Source of the DNA: Acidobacteria bacterium 28-1 | GTDB taxonomy: Bacteria; Acidobacteriota; Blastocatellia; Pyrinomonadales; Pyrinomonadaceae | NCBI GenBank assembly: GCA_002050365.1 | Contig: MWYZ01000080.1 | Span: forward strand, 1-64,000 | Direction: 5' to 3' | Length of the DNA: 64,000 nucleotides | Part shown: positions 22,637 to 32,489 of the stretch, piece after piece | Layout: every line of letters starts with the position of its first letter | Numbering within the stretch: position 1 is the stretch's first letter | The notes under the pieces: generated by a model | The model's input: the letters and a program-made list of their open reading frames with translations, nothing else | Database searches by the model: none | What the model was told of the DNA's origin: nothing | Position numbers and translations under genes: made by a program

Positions 22637-24835
22637 ATGCGTAATAAGCTAAACATTTTTTCAACATACATCTTGATGTTTGCCGTTTTATTGTCGTCGG
22701 TATCGTCTGCGTTTGCCTTTCCCGAAGAAGGAATGTTCACGCCCGACCAAATCGGCAGACTGCCGCTCTCAAAAAAGGGTTTGAAAATAAAACCGTCTGA
22801 TATTTATAATCCGAACGGCGTTGGATTGTCCGATGCCGTTGTGCGTCTCAGCGTCGGCTGCACGGCGGAATTCGTCTCGCCCGAAGGTTTGATTTTGACT
22901 AATCATCATTGCGGCTTCGATGCTCTTGTTTCGGCTTCAACGCCACAAACCGATTACGTCGAGTTAGGTTACAAAGCCGATTCGCGGACGAATGAATTGC
23001 CCGCCAAAGGATATTCGGTATTTATGACGCAGCGCGTTGAAGACGTAACGGCGAAAATTAATCGAGGCGCGGAAAATTTAACGGGTGATGCTCGCGCCCA
23101 AATGATTAAAAAAAACACCGAAGAACTTCAACAACAAGAGCAATCTAAAGCACCAACGGGTTCGGTAATTCGCATTCAATCGTTAAACAGCGGATTTTTT
23201 CATTATTTGTATCAAACAATGCAGATAAAAGACGTTCGCGTCGTTTACGCGCCGCCGAGAAATATCGGCGTATTCGGCGGCGACCCGGACAATTTTGAAT
23301 GGACACGGCATACGGGAGATTTTACTTTTCTGCGTGCATATACCGCACCCGACGGCTCGTCTTCTGAGTATTCGCCGAACAACATTCCCTTCAAACCGAA
23401 AAAGTTTTTGACGATTAATATCGGCGGAGTCAAGGAAAACGATTTTGTTTTCGTCTTAGGTTATCCGGGCGGCACAACGCGCTATCGTGAAAGCCAATCA
23501 ATTGATTTTGCGGAAAGCACCAATTTCCCTTTTCTCGCTTCATATCTGCAGGCGCGGAGTGAAGCACTCGGCAAAGTTGGTGAAACGAATGAAGAAAAGC
23601 GTATAAAATTTCAATCCGACCGAGCTGGTCTGGACAATTACCGCAAAGTTTATGAAGGCAGCAGCGTGGCTTTGAAACGGAACGACACGAGTGTCAAAAA
23701 ACGCGCCGAAGAAGCGAAGTTTGCCGCTTGGATAAACGCCAATCCGCAGCGTCAAGCTAAATACGGTGAAGTTTTACCGAGTCTTACACGTATCTCCAGC
23801 GAGTATTATCCGACGGCGCAGCGCGATTTAATTCTGCGAACACTTCCGCCGACAGCAACACCTGTTTTTAAACAAGTCTACGAGGCGGTGTTAACCGTTC
23901 AGCAAGGCAAAACTTTAACGCCGGCTGAAAAACAGCAGAAACTTACCGAGATTCAAAAGGTTTATCAAACGCGCGAGCCGATTCTCGAACGTGAAGTTCT
24001 CAAATTTTTCTTAAAGGAAATGGCGGAATTGCCAGTCAATCAAAAGTTTCGGGCGGCGGAAAATCTTTTCAATAAATTTGAAGGCAAAGAACGCCGTTCA
24101 GCCGAAGAAACGTTTGCGGAATCAATCGCTGAAAGAGAAAATTTCGACACGCCAGAAAAAGTCATCAAACTTTACGACCTATCGCTGAGCGATTTACAGA
24201 AAAGATATCCTAATATCGTTGAATTTATGACGGCTTTAGGTCAAGAAAAATCGGCGGTAATGGCGCGAACGGCGAAATTCAATGGTGAAATTGACCGCCT
24301 GAGATTGCTTTATCAACAAGGAATGGCGGAAATGAAAGGCATTCAACCTTACCCGGACGCGAATTCGACTTTGCGATTCACATACGGCAATGTCAGAGGC
24401 TATAGTCCGCGCGAAGCCGTTACATACAGCCCATTCACTACGCTTAGAGGAATGATTGAAAAAGACAGCGGCGAAATACCGTTCGATGTTCCGCAAAAAT
24501 TGATAGATCTGCAGCGCGCGAAAGATTTCGGCAGATTCGGTGTCGGCAACACTGTTCCCGTTAATTTTCTGGCAACCACCGACATCATCGGCGGCAATTC
24601 GGGAAGCCCGATTATGAACGCTTTCGGCGAGCAGGTCGGCATCGTCTTTGACGGCAACTACGAAGGCTTAGGCAACGATCTTTTCTATAACGAGGCTGTC
24701 GGACGCACAATTGCCGTTGATATTCGCTATGTTCTTTTCGTTACGGAAAAATTCGGCGGCGCAGGCTGGATTCTCGGCGAGATGAATATCAAAGGTAGAA
24801 CTCCGGTCAAAGCAAGAAGTGCTGCAACTGAGTAA
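22637..24835 (+). CDS. S46 family dipeptidyl-peptidase (DPP7/DPP11-like)
   Basis: 732 residues with a signal peptide (cut after about 28, SSAFAF). The N-terminal catalytic His lies in 'LILTNHHCGFDA' (His90/91). The nucleophile is Ser655 in 'GGNSGSPIMNAFG', followed by 'GIVFDGNYEGLGNDL'. S46 enzymes are periplasmic or surface exopeptidases that release dipeptides; they are known from Bacteroidetes and proteolytic Acidobacteria. The helical insert between the two barrels is present. With the S9 peptidase downstream it suggests growth on peptides. Confidence 0.95.
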   Translation: MRNKLNIFSTYILMFAVLLSSVSSAFAFPEEGMFTPDQIGRLPLSKKGLKIKPSDIYNPNGVGLSDAVVRLSVGCTAEFVSPEGLILTNHHCGFDALVSASTPQTDYVELGYKADSRTNELPAKGYSVFMTQRVEDVTAKINRGAENLTGDARAQMIKKNTEELQQQEQSKAPTGSVIRIQSLNSGFFHYLYQTMQIKDVRVVYAPPRNIGVFGGDPDNFEWTRHTGDFTFLRAYTAPDGSSSEYSPNNIPFKPKKFLTINIGGVKENDFVFVLGYPGGTTRYRESQSIDFAESTNFPFLASYLQARSEALGKVGETNEEKRIKFQSDRAGLDNYRKVYEGSSVALKRNDTSVKKRAEEAKFAAWINANPQRQAKYGEVLPSLTRISSEYYPTAQRDLILRTLPPTATPVFKQVYEAVLTVQQGKTLTPAEKQQKLTEIQKVYQTREPILEREVLKFFLKEMAELPVNQKFRAAENLFNKFEGKERRSAEETFAESIAERENFDTPEKVIKLYDLSLSDLQKRYPNIVEFMTALGQEKSAVMARTAKFNGEIDRLRLLYQQGMAEMKGIQPYPDANSTLRFTYGNVRGYSPREAVTYSPFTTLRGMIEKDSGEIPFDVPQKLIDLQRAKDFGRFGVGNTVPVNFLATTDIIGGNSGSPIMNAFGEQVGIVFDGNYEGLGNDLFYNEAVGRTIAVDIRYVLFVTEKFGGAGWILGEMNIKGRTPVKARSAATE

Positions 24836-24858
24836 TTACAAAGGTAAATAATTATTGG

Positions 24859-24900
24859 AAAGCGCGGCGTTTTTAACAAATTTCGCTGCGTTTTTCTTTT
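24859..24900 (+). terminator. probable rho-independent terminator of the S46 gene
   Basis: AAAGCGCGGCG pairs with CGCTGCGTTTTT (one G-U pair, 14-base loop), followed by CTTTTTC. It begins 24 bases past the stop. Between here and 25113 nothing else was seen. Confidence 0.55.
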
Positions 24901-25113
24901 TCAAATATGAAATTAAGAAATATAAATTTAGTTAAATGAGGAAAATCAGACACTTTTTACACTATCTCGGCTTGTATAGCATAAACAGTTGTAGAAAATC
25001 CGTCTCGCCTGTACACCCGCACTGCCAATACAACGAATGTCTTTGGTCTTAACATCAAATCCGAACTATAATCTAAAAACCCCTAAAAATTTTACTAGGA
25101 GATTCTAAAATAA

Positions 25114-27234
25114 ATGATGTTTAAGACAGCTACCGCCCTTTTAATTTTTATGAGCTTGAATGCCGGTGCTTACGCGCAAACGAAAATTGAGTATCCGCAA
25201 ACGCGTAAGGTCGAGCAGTCGGACGATTATCACGGAACAAAGATTTCCGACCCGTATCGTTGGCTCGAAGATGATAATTCAGCCGAAACAAAGGCTTGGG
25301 TTGAAGCCCAAAACAAAGTTACCTTCGATTATCTGAATCAAATTCCCGAACGCGCGAAAATCAAAGCGCGTCTGACCGAGCTTTGGAATTACGAAAGATA
25401 TTCCGCGCCGTTTAAGCAGGGCGGCAAATATTTTTACACCAAAAACGACGGGCTGCAAAACCAATCGGTCTGGTATGTCGCTGAATCCGCGGGCGACAAA
25501 GGTCGCGTTTTGCTCGACCCGAATACGCTTTCCAAAGACGGCACGGTTGCCTTAAATGGTTCGTCAATTTCCGACGATGGCAAATTGCTGGCTTACGGTT
25601 TGTCCTCGTCCGGTTCGGATTGGATAGAATGGCGTTTCAAAAACGTCGAAACCGGCGAAGATATGGCGGACGTTTTGAAGGACATCAAATTCTCCGGCGC
25701 GTCTTGGACGAAAGACGGCAAGGGCGTTTTTTATTCGCGCTTTCCGGCGACCGATGAAAAAGCAAAATTAACCAGCCTCAATTACAATCAAAAAATTTAT
25801 TATCACAAACTCGGCACGCCGCAATCGGAAGACGGCTTGATTTACGAACGCGCTGACGATAAGGAAATGGGAGTCGGCGGCGGCGTTACCGAAGACGGCA
25901 AATATCTTATTGTCTACGTTTCAAAAGGCACTTCGCCGAAAAATCAGATTTATTATAAGGATTTGAGCAAACCGGATTCGCAGGTTTTGCCGCTGATTGA
26001 TAAATTTGAATCGAGCTACGGTTTTATCGGCAATGACGGCTCGATGTTTTATTTCCTCACTGACAAAGACGCTTCTCACGGTCGCGTGGTGGCGGTGGAT
26101 GTTTCCAAACAAGATAAAGAATGGAAGGAAATTATTCCCGAAGGACGCGAAACGCTCGGCGACGTTAATTTTGTCAACAACCAATTTATTGGAAACTATC
26201 TGAAAGACGCTTACACACAGATTCGCATTTACGATATCAAAGGAAAATTTCTCCGCAACGTCGAACTTTCGGGTATCGGCACGGCGGGCGGCTTCGGCGG
26301 CAAGCGCGATGATACGGAAACCTTTTATACTTTTTCAAGCTATGCGACACCGCCGACGATTTACCGCTACGATATGAAAACCGGCAAATCGGAAGTGTTC
26401 CGCAAAGCCGGCGTGAAAATCAATCCAGGCGACTACGAAGTCAAACAAATCAAATATAAAAGCAAAGACGGTACGGAAGTTCCGATGTTAATCGTTTACA
26501 AAAAAGGCTTAAAAATGGACGGCATGAATCCGACTCTGCTTTACGGCTACGGCGGTTTCAATATCTCTTTGACACCGAGCTTTTCCGTTTCGCGTCTGGC
26601 GTGGATGGAAATGGGCGGCGTGTTTGCTGTTGCAAACTTGCGCGGCGGCGGCGAATACGGCAAAGAATGGCACGAATCGGCAATTAAAACTAAACGTCAA
26701 AACGCCTTCGATGATTTCATCGCGGCAGCTGAATATCTGATTTCCGCGAAATACACCAGCCCGAAAAAACTCGCCATTCAAGGCGGCTCGAACGGCGGCT
26801 TACTCGTTGGCGCGGTTTTAAATCAACGTCCCGAACTTTTCGGCGCAGCACTTCCCGCCGTCGGCGTTATGGATATGCTCCGCTTTAACAAATTCACCGC
26901 CGGACGTTACTGGACTTCCGATTACGGCTCGCCCGACAACCCTGAAGAATTTGCGGCGATTTATAAATATTCGCCGCTTCATAATCTGAAAAAAGGCACG
27001 AAATATCCGGCAGTTTTAGTCACAACGGCTGACCACGACGACCGAGTTGTTCCCGCGCACAGTTTCAAATACGCGGCGACTTTGCAGGAATCGCAAGGCG
27101 GCGACGCGCCGGTTTTAATCCGCATCGAAACCAAAGCCGGACACGGCGCAGGCAAACCGACTTCCAAGCAAATCGAAGAGATAGCCGATATCTACGGATT
27201 CCTGATGAAAAACTTGGAAATGAAAACGAATTAA
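25114..27234 (+). CDS. prolyl oligopeptidase (S9A), secreted
   Basis: 706 residues with a signal peptide (AGAYAQ). The N-terminal strand 'GTKISDPYRWLEDDNSAETKAWVEAQN' and a seven-bladed propeller are followed by the alpha/beta hydrolase. The triad is Ser559 (GGSNGG), Asp642 (ADHDDRVVP) and His677 (KAGHGAGKP). It cleaves short proline-containing peptides. An ATG pair at the start leaves one residue of doubt. It follows the S46 peptidase with its own ~280-base gap, so it is separately transcribed. Confidence 0.96.
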   Translation: MMFKTATALLIFMSLNAGAYAQTKIEYPQTRKVEQSDDYHGTKISDPYRWLEDDNSAETKAWVEAQNKVTFDYLNQIPERAKIKARLTELWNYERYSAPFKQGGKYFYTKNDGLQNQSVWYVAESAGDKGRVLLDPNTLSKDGTVALNGSSISDDGKLLAYGLSSSGSDWIEWRFKNVETGEDMADVLKDIKFSGASWTKDGKGVFYSRFPATDEKAKLTSLNYNQKIYYHKLGTPQSEDGLIYERADDKEMGVGGGVTEDGKYLIVYVSKGTSPKNQIYYKDLSKPDSQVLPLIDKFESSYGFIGNDGSMFYFLTDKDASHGRVVAVDVSKQDKEWKEIIPEGRETLGDVNFVNNQFIGNYLKDAYTQIRIYDIKGKFLRNVELSGIGTAGGFGGKRDDTETFYTFSSYATPPTIYRYDMKTGKSEVFRKAGVKINPGDYEVKQIKYKSKDGTEVPMLIVYKKGLKMDGMNPTLLYGYGGFNISLTPSFSVSRLAWMEMGGVFAVANLRGGGEYGKEWHESAIKTKRQNAFDDFIAAAEYLISAKYTSPKKLAIQGGSNGGLLVGAVLNQRPELFGAALPAVGVMDMLRFNKFTAGRYWTSDYGSPDNPEEFAAIYKYSPLHNLKKGTKYPAVLVTTADHDDRVVPAHSFKYAATLQESQGGDAPVLIRIETKAGHGAGKPTSKQIEEIADIYGFLMKNLEMKTN

Positions 27235-27325
27235 GTTTAGCTGTTAAAAATTCTATTAAGAAGCGGAAAGTGTAAATCATATTTTATTACGACTTTTCGT
27301 TTCTTATACAAAAACAAAACTAAAT

Positions 27326-28546
27326 GGGTTCTTCGGAATAGCTGAAAGATGTTAGTTAACAACTGACAGATAAAAAGCGCAGCTATCAGTTATCATTTTT
27401 AGCTATTCCGAATAATAAATTAACCTTTCTCTTTTGTCTTCGTATTATTTCTAAATTTACAAACCTTTAAAGCCTAACGGTATCTTTGATTTAAAAAGTA
27501 ACAAATATTTAAAAAAATGTTGTTGACAGGTAGGGCTTAGACAGGCCGTCTGAGATTGCTCATTGGGTGACCAACCCGAGTGCTTGGCTTAAAGAAAAAC
27601 TTCGCTTACAGTGGAAACCGATGCCGTCACTTTCAACTTGGCAAACATTGATTGCCAACCACCTAGATGCCTCAGAGTTTGATAAAAAAGTATGTCAGTA
27701 TTTTCAGAGTTTGAGTTCCGAGCAACAGCAATTACTTAATTTAGATGGCAAAGTGGTTTGCCGTGCGATTGCCAAAGAAACCAATAAGCAGTTGTATTTA
27801 GTAGCTTTACAAGCAAGCGGGAACAATCCGGTGGTTGAGCAAACGGCACTGGCAAAAAGGAAAATGAAATTAGTGCGGCAAACCGCTTGTTGGAAAAAGC
27901 CGATTTTGTTCAATAAAATAGTCAGTGGCGATGCGATTTTTGCTCAACCAGAGCTGTCGCAGAAAGCGGTTGAAAAAGGCGGCGAAGATCTGTGGAAATT
28001 GCGAGCCAAGCAAGGTCGGATTTACGATCAGGCGAAGAACTATTTTGAAAGCCAAGCAGATAAATAGGTTGGCAAAGCGAGCAGTTTGGAGAAAGGAGAC
28101 GGACGCATTGAGGAGCGCGAGATTCTGAGCAGTTGCCGTTTAGCGCACAAAATAGAGTTTCCATATCTCACCCGAAGTGTTCCGCATCAGACGCAAAAGT
28201 GAACCAGTAAAGACAGGCAAGCAGAGTGAACAAACGATTTACGGAATGACATCATTGCCGGTAGAAGCGTTCGGAGCAAAACAGTGGTTGAGTTTGACCA
28301 GACATCATTGGAGCATCGAGAACGGCTTGCACTATCGGCGGGACGTCACTTTTAAGGAAGACAAAGTAAGGCAAACATCGCCGCGCGGCGGACGGGTTCT
28401 GGCAATGGTGAATAATCTGAGCATTGGAATCTTGAGAAAACCAGGTTGGGAAAATATCGCCAAAGCAGGCCGACATTTCAGCGCAATGATAGATGAAGCC
28501 TTGCGTTTGATATTGCTTCCGATAAAACTCCTACTTTGAATAACCC
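27326..28546 (+). mobile_element. degenerate ISAs1-like insertion sequence
   Basis: Imperfect terminal inverted repeats are visible: GGGTTCTTCGGAATAGCTG at the left and, inverted, GGGTTATTCAAAGTAGGAG at the right end. They enclose ~1.2 kb holding a broken ISAs1-type transposase. No target-site duplication could be recognised. The left end also contains a longer hairpin, TTCGGAATAGCT ... AGCTATTCCGAA (27330-27411), with an inner AACTGA/TCAGTT stem. It lies between the S9 peptidase and purA. Confidence 0.65.
27531..28539 (+). pseudogene. ISAs1/H-repeat family transposase, disabled
   Basis: Homology runs across three pieces. Frame 0 up to 28067 has 'NLDGKVVCRAIAKETNKQLYLVALQA' (the DGK active-site strand) and 'AQPELSQKAVEKGGEDLWKLRAKQ'. 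After an in-frame TAG at 28065-28067 the same frame goes on with 'EKGDGRIEEREI'. A frameshift then leads to the frame of 28177 with 'VFRIRRKSEPVKTGK' and 'LTRHHWSIENGLHYRRDVTFKED' (final catalytic Glu). The N-terminal ~60 residues are absent or degraded. Confidence 0.8.
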
Positions 28547-28561
28547 CTATCTCCAAGCCTT

Positions 28562-29875
28562 TTAGTTATTAAACCAACTTTCCATCACCGAATCTTGCAG
28601 AATAATTGTTTGGTCGCGTTCCGGTCCCGTCGAGATTAAGCCGATTTCGACATTGATTGAGTTTGACAAAAATTCGACGTATTCACGGGCTTTTGCTGGC
28701 AAATCTTCGATTTTCGTTACGCCCAAAGTCTCTGATTTCCAACCTTCCAAATTTTCATAAATCGGTTTGATTTTATCTAATTCCTGCGAAACTGCGGGAA
28801 ATGTTTCAACTCTTTCGCCGTCAATCTCATAGCCGACGCAAACTTTTATTTTGTCTAAAGTGTCAAGCACATCGAGTTTTGTCAGCGCGAGCGAATTAAA
28901 ACCGTTGAGTTCCGCTGCGTATTTCGTCGCCACCGCGTCAAACCACCCGCAGCGGCGCGGACGTTTCGTAACCGAACCGTATTCGTTGCCGCGCTTCCGA
29001 ATCAAGTTCGCCATTTCTTCTTCCTCGTCTAACATCTCCGTTGGAAATGGACCCTCGCCGACGCGCGTGGCGTAAGTTCGGACGATTCCCAAAACGCCTG
29101 TGATGTGATGCGGCGGAATGCCCGCCCCGACCGACGCGCCGCCCGCCGTCGGATTTGACGATGTAACATACGGATAAGTTCCGTGGTCAACATCGAGCAA
29201 GGTCGCTTGTGCGCCTTCGAGCAGGATTTTTTTGTTCTGCTTTTTGGCTTCCGAGAAAAAGTGTGAAGTTTCGGCGACAAACGGACGCAATCTTTCAACT
29301 AGAGGAGCAATCTCTTTGAAAATCTCGTCAGCGTAAAGCGGCGGTTGTCCGTAAAGAACGATAATGCGATTGGCTTCTTCTAAATTTCTTTCGATTCGCA
29401 TTTTCAAAACTTCGGGAACGAGCGCGTCAGCGACACGGATGCCGCGTCTGCCCGCTTTATCTTCATAAGCCGGTCCGATTCCGCGCAAGGTTGTGCCGAT
29501 TTTTTCATTTCCCAGACGTTCTTCGGAAGTATGGTCGAGAGCGCGGTGATACGGCATTATCAAATGCGCTCTTGAAGAGACTTTCAAGCGTTCGGGCGTG
29601 ATTGAAATTCCCTGCGCGGTCATTTGGTCAACTTCTTCAAAAAACGCTTTCGGGTCAATCACCATTCCATTGCCGAGAACGCAAGTGCTGTCTTCGTGAA
29701 TAATTCCCGACGGCAGAAGCCGCAGAACAAACGCTTTTTCGCCGACGTAAACCGAGTGTCCGGCGTTGTGTCCGCCTTGGTAACGCGCCACGATGTCGAA
29801 GCGGTCAGCTAATAAATCAACGACTTTTCCCTTTCCTTCATCGCCCCATTGCGCGCCGATAATGACAATTATCAT
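28562..29875 (-). CDS. purA: adenylosuccinate synthetase
   Basis: 437 residues, normal length. The GTP/IMP site is 'IIGAQWGDEGKGKVVDLLA' (residues 6-24), followed by 'GGHNAGHSVYV', 'GNGMVIDPKAFF', 'GTTLRGIGPAYEDKAGRRGIRV', 'LLEGAQATLLDVDHGTYPYVTSSN' and 'GSVTKRPRRCGWFDAVA'. It joins IMP and aspartate using GTP in AMP synthesis. Upstream is a TTAACAT heptamer hairpin, then a GNAT gene; no other purine gene is nearby. Confidence 0.98.
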   Translation of the reverse strand: MIIVIIGAQWGDEGKGKVVDLLADRFDIVARYQGGHNAGHSVYVGEKAFVLRLLPSGIIHEDSTCVLGNGMVIDPKAFFEEVDQMTAQGISITPERLKVSSRAHLIMPYHRALDHTSEERLGNEKIGTTLRGIGPAYEDKAGRRGIRVADALVPEVLKMRIERNLEEANRIIVLYGQPPLYADEIFKEIAPLVERLRPFVAETSHFFSEAKKQNKKILLEGAQATLLDVDHGTYPYVTSSNPTAGGASVGAGIPPHHITGVLGIVRTYATRVGEGPFPTEMLDEEEEMANLIRKRGNEYGSVTKRPRRCGWFDAVATKYAAELNGFNSLALTKLDVLDTLDKIKVCVGYEIDGERVETFPAVSQELDKIKPIYENLEGWKSETLGVTKIEDLPAKAREYVEFLSNSINVEIGLISTGPERDQTIILQDSVMESWFNN

Positions 29876-29956
29876 TTAACATTTAACATTTAACATTAAT
29901 CATTTATCATTTTCAGCCGTTTGAAATTTAACTGTTAAATGTTAAATGTTAAATGT
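29874..29956. repeat. heptanucleotide hairpin (TTAACAT type)
   Basis: ATTTAACATTTAACATTTAACATTAATCATTT faces TTTAACTGTTAAATGTTAAATGTTAAATG across a short loop. It consists of four to five heptamers per arm. The right arm supplies the stop codon and last residues of the acetyltransferase gene. Confidence 0.85.
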
Positions 29957-30497
29957 TCTTCCTCCATTCTTCCGCCAGCATTCCGTAAATCGCCATATCA
30001 TAAAAGCGCGTGTGCCTCCATTGCGATTGGCGCAGAACGCCTTCGAGCGTAAAATTTAATCTTTCAGGAATTGCATGGCTTTTGATGTTTTCCGTCGCGC
30101 AATGAATCTCGATACGATTCATTTTTAATTCATCAAACGCATATTCTATCAATACCTTGCAAGATTTTGTAACGATGCCTCTACCCTCGTAGTCTTGTGC
30201 AATCCAATAACCGATTTCCGTGCGCTTGCTGCCCCAATTGAAATTTACAAAACCAATTGCGCCAACGATTTTTTCCCGGTAAAAAATGCCGAATGTCTGG
30301 CTCGTCTTTTCGGCAAATGCTTTTTGAGTTCGATCGATAAACTCATCTGCACTTTCGAGCGAATAATCTCCGGTTACCCAATGCAAAAAAGGTTGCAGAT
30401 GTTTGTAATTTGCTTTGACCGCCGCGAAAATCTCTGCGGCATTATCTTTGATAAACGGACGCAACTCAATTTCGTCGGTAATCTGAAATTTTGTCAT
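29949..30497 (-). CDS. GNAT acetyltransferase, RimJ/RimL type
   Basis: 182 residues. It shows an N-terminal 'IELRPF' strand, 'GIFYREKIVGAIGFVNFNWGSKRTEIGYWIAQDYEGRGIVTKSCKVLIEYAFDELKMNRIEIHCATENIKSHAIPERLNFTLEG', with the acetyl-CoA loop at 'YEGRGIVT'. Members acetylate N-terminal amino groups of ribosomal or other proteins, or small molecules. It follows glgA without any intergenic base and so is probably co-transcribed with it. Substrate unknown. Confidence 0.9.
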   Translation of the reverse strand: MTKFQITDEIELRPFIKDNAAEIFAAVKANYKHLQPFLHWVTGDYSLESADEFIDRTQKAFAEKTSQTFGIFYREKIVGAIGFVNFNWGSKRTEIGYWIAQDYEGRGIVTKSCKVLIEYAFDELKMNRIEIHCATENIKSHAIPERLNFTLEGVLRQSQWRHTRFYDMAIYGMLAEEWRKNI

Positions 30498-31919
30498 CTA
30501 ACTCCGAGTCATGTTGTAAAGCTGAACATATTTTCGTGCCGCGTTTTCCCACGAATTATCTGTCATCATTCCGTTCCACTGAATTTTTCGCCACGTTTCC
30601 GGCTCATAGTATGTAAACAATGCTTCGTAAATCTTCTCCAAAAACTTATCTGCGCTAAATTCTCTGAATTTGAATCCGTTGCCCGTGCTGCTCACACGGT
30701 CAAAATTCTCAACCGTATCGTCAAGTCCGCCGACGGCGCGAACAATCGGAACGGTTCCATATCGTAAGCTGTACATTTGATTCAAACCGCACGGCTCAAA
30801 ACGCGAAGGCATCAGAAAAACGTCCGCACCCGCTTCGATTTGGTGCGCCAAAGTTTCGTTATAACCGATGTAAATTCCAACTTGCTGCGGCGCGTAATTT
30901 TTTAATTTTTGCAGAAAGTCTTCGGATTCACGCTCGCCCGAACCAAGCGCAATAAAATATGCGCCCGTCGCTAAAATCTCGCCGACGGTTTGCCGAATCA
31001 ATTCAAAACCTTTCTGCGAAGTCAGCCGGGTTATGCTGGCAAAAATTGGCTTGTCTAGATTTTCGGGTAAAAAGAATTTCTGCAGCAAAGAGCGTTTGCA
31101 CATCCGTTTGCCGCTCAGATCCTGCGCGTTAAAATGTGCGGGCAAATCCGAATCGGTTTCGGGATTCCAAACGTCGTAATCAACGCCGTTGGTGATTCCA
31201 ATCAATCGGTCAGAACGCTGGCGCAAAAGCCAGTCAAGTCCATAACCGTTTTCCGCCATTTGAATTTCGTAAGAATAGCGGCGCGAAACCGTCGAGAGCA
31301 TATCCGAATCCGCAAGTCCGGCTTTAAGAGCCGAAGCCGCGCCGCCGGTTGAAAAAGCGTTGCGCGAAAAGTCGTCACCGAAACCGAGTTTCCAAAGCTC
31401 TTCCGTCCCGAACGCACCTTGATAAGCCATATTGTGAATTGAAAAAACCGTCCGCGTGTTGTGCCAATAAGAATCCCAACGCCGTAGTTTCGCAATCTCG
31501 ATTGCCGCAAAACCGCAATGCCAATCATTTAATTGAACGATGTCGGGAGCATTTCCGATTCGTCGCAGCAAAACAATTGCCGCGTGATTGAAAAAAGCGA
31601 AACGTTCATAATCTTCCCGATAACCGTAAATCGAATCGCGGAAAAACATCTCCGGCGCGTGAATCAAAAACGTCGGCGAGCCGTTCGCTTCGCTGTAATA
31701 AACTTGCGTTTTATAATTCTGCCCGCGCCAGACAACCCACAAATCGTCAATTGCCAAATGCTCAATTAAGTTTTCTTTGGTTTGGCGATAAAGCGGCGTA
31801 ATAAGGAGCGAATCAACGCCGACTTGCCGCAATGCTTTCGGCAAAGCACCGGCAACGTCTGCCAAACCGCCTGTTTTTGAATATGGAACTGCTTCCGCAG
31901 CTAAAACTGCAACACGCAT
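30498..31919 (-). CDS. glgA: glycogen (starch) synthase, ADP-glucose type
   Basis: 473 residues, GT5. It has the N-terminal ADP-glucose site 'AVPYSKTGGLADVAGALPKAL', the 'NDWHCGF' and 'FSIHNMAYQGAFG' segments, and the C-terminal 'SRFEPCGLNQMYSLRYGTVPIVRAVGGLDDTV' with the catalytic Glu. It extends alpha-1,4-glucan from ADP-glucose. There is no glgC or glgB beside it in this window. The next minus-strand gene is a GNAT with zero spacing. Confidence 0.97.
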   Translation of the reverse strand: MRVAVLAAEAVPYSKTGGLADVAGALPKALRQVGVDSLLITPLYRQTKENLIEHLAIDDLWVVWRGQNYKTQVYYSEANGSPTFLIHAPEMFFRDSIYGYREDYERFAFFNHAAIVLLRRIGNAPDIVQLNDWHCGFAAIEIAKLRRWDSYWHNTRTVFSIHNMAYQGAFGTEELWKLGFGDDFSRNAFSTGGAASALKAGLADSDMLSTVSRRYSYEIQMAENGYGLDWLLRQRSDRLIGITNGVDYDVWNPETDSDLPAHFNAQDLSGKRMCKRSLLQKFFLPENLDKPIFASITRLTSQKGFELIRQTVGEILATGAYFIALGSGERESEDFLQKLKNYAPQQVGIYIGYNETLAHQIEAGADVFLMPSRFEPCGLNQMYSLRYGTVPIVRAVGGLDDTVENFDRVSSTGNGFKFREFSADKFLEKIYEALFTYYEPETWRKIQWNGMMTDNSWENAARKYVQLYNMTRS

Positions 31920-31923
31920 TTAC

Positions 31924-32373
31924 TTATTGTGCGAAATCAATAACCATTGTCGTTCCAGCCATCGGAGTATATCTAGCTTGCGGCAGCGGATACGGCGACA
32001 GATTTGCCATCACTGAAAAATCGCCGTTTTCCTTCCAATCTTTCGGAATGACCTTCGCTTTGAGCGTAATAAGATTCGTTCCTCTTTTGACCTTCTTCCG
32101 CGTCATCATTCTGAAACCACCGGAATCGGTAACATTAAACCCGATTGCCACACTGCCTTCATCCATTGATTCGAGCGTATATTCGATTTCAATCGTAAAT
32201 TCATTTTCCGCGCCGTCAATCACCGGTGAAGCGGCAGTAATATTGACAATGCGAATTTTGTCTGGGTTTTCCTGCTTTGATTGACCCGAATTCTGAGCGT
32301 TTGCAGTTGTCGCCGAAAGGCTTGCAACCACCGCAAAAAGAAAGAAAATAAAAATATATTTTGATTGCTTCAT
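31924..32373 (-). CDS. secreted protein of unknown function
   Basis: 149 residues with a signal peptide (MKQSKYIFIFFLFAVVASLS to 'TTANAQ'). The mature part looks like a single Ig-like beta sandwich: 'IRIVNITAASPVIDGAENEFTIEIEYTLES' and 'LITLKAKVIPKDWKENGDFSVMANLSP'. It ends 4 bases before glgA on the same strand, so it may be the first gene of a glgA operon. An inverted repeat (TCGTGAATAG/CTATTCACGA) precedes it. Confidence 0.7.
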   Translation of the reverse strand: MKQSKYIFIFFLFAVVASLSATTANAQNSGQSKQENPDKIRIVNITAASPVIDGAENEFTIEIEYTLESMDEGSVAIGFNVTDSGGFRMMTRKKVKRGTNLITLKAKVIPKDWKENGDFSVMANLSPYPLPQARYTPMAGTTMVIDFAQ

Positions 32374-32419
32374 TTCAAAAACCTCACTTAATGAATTCTA
32401 ACCGTTCGGTAAAAAAGAA

Positions 32420-32466
32420 ATCGTGAATAGAAAATCGTTCACATTATAACGACTCTATTCACGATT
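32420..32466. repeat. hairpin repeat between rho and secreted-protein gene
   Basis: TCGTGAATAG (32421-32430) pairs with CTATTCACGA (32455-32464), with more CACGATT/CACAATT heptamer-like units following. It lies after the rho stop region and may act as a terminator-like stem for rho on the minus strand. Confidence 0.55.
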
Positions 32467-32489
32467 CACAATTGACGATTTATGAAAAT

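Noticed and set aside
27567-28067. Intact transposase in the ISAs1-like element
   Set aside because: In-frame TAG and a later frameshift split the homology; N-terminus missing.
30195-30767. 190-codon plus-strand ORF
   Set aside because: Antisense to the GNAT and glgA genes, which have clear family motifs; no motif of its own.
31832-32284. 150-codon plus-strand ORF
   Set aside because: Antisense to glgA and the secreted-protein gene; no ribosome site or recognisable motif.
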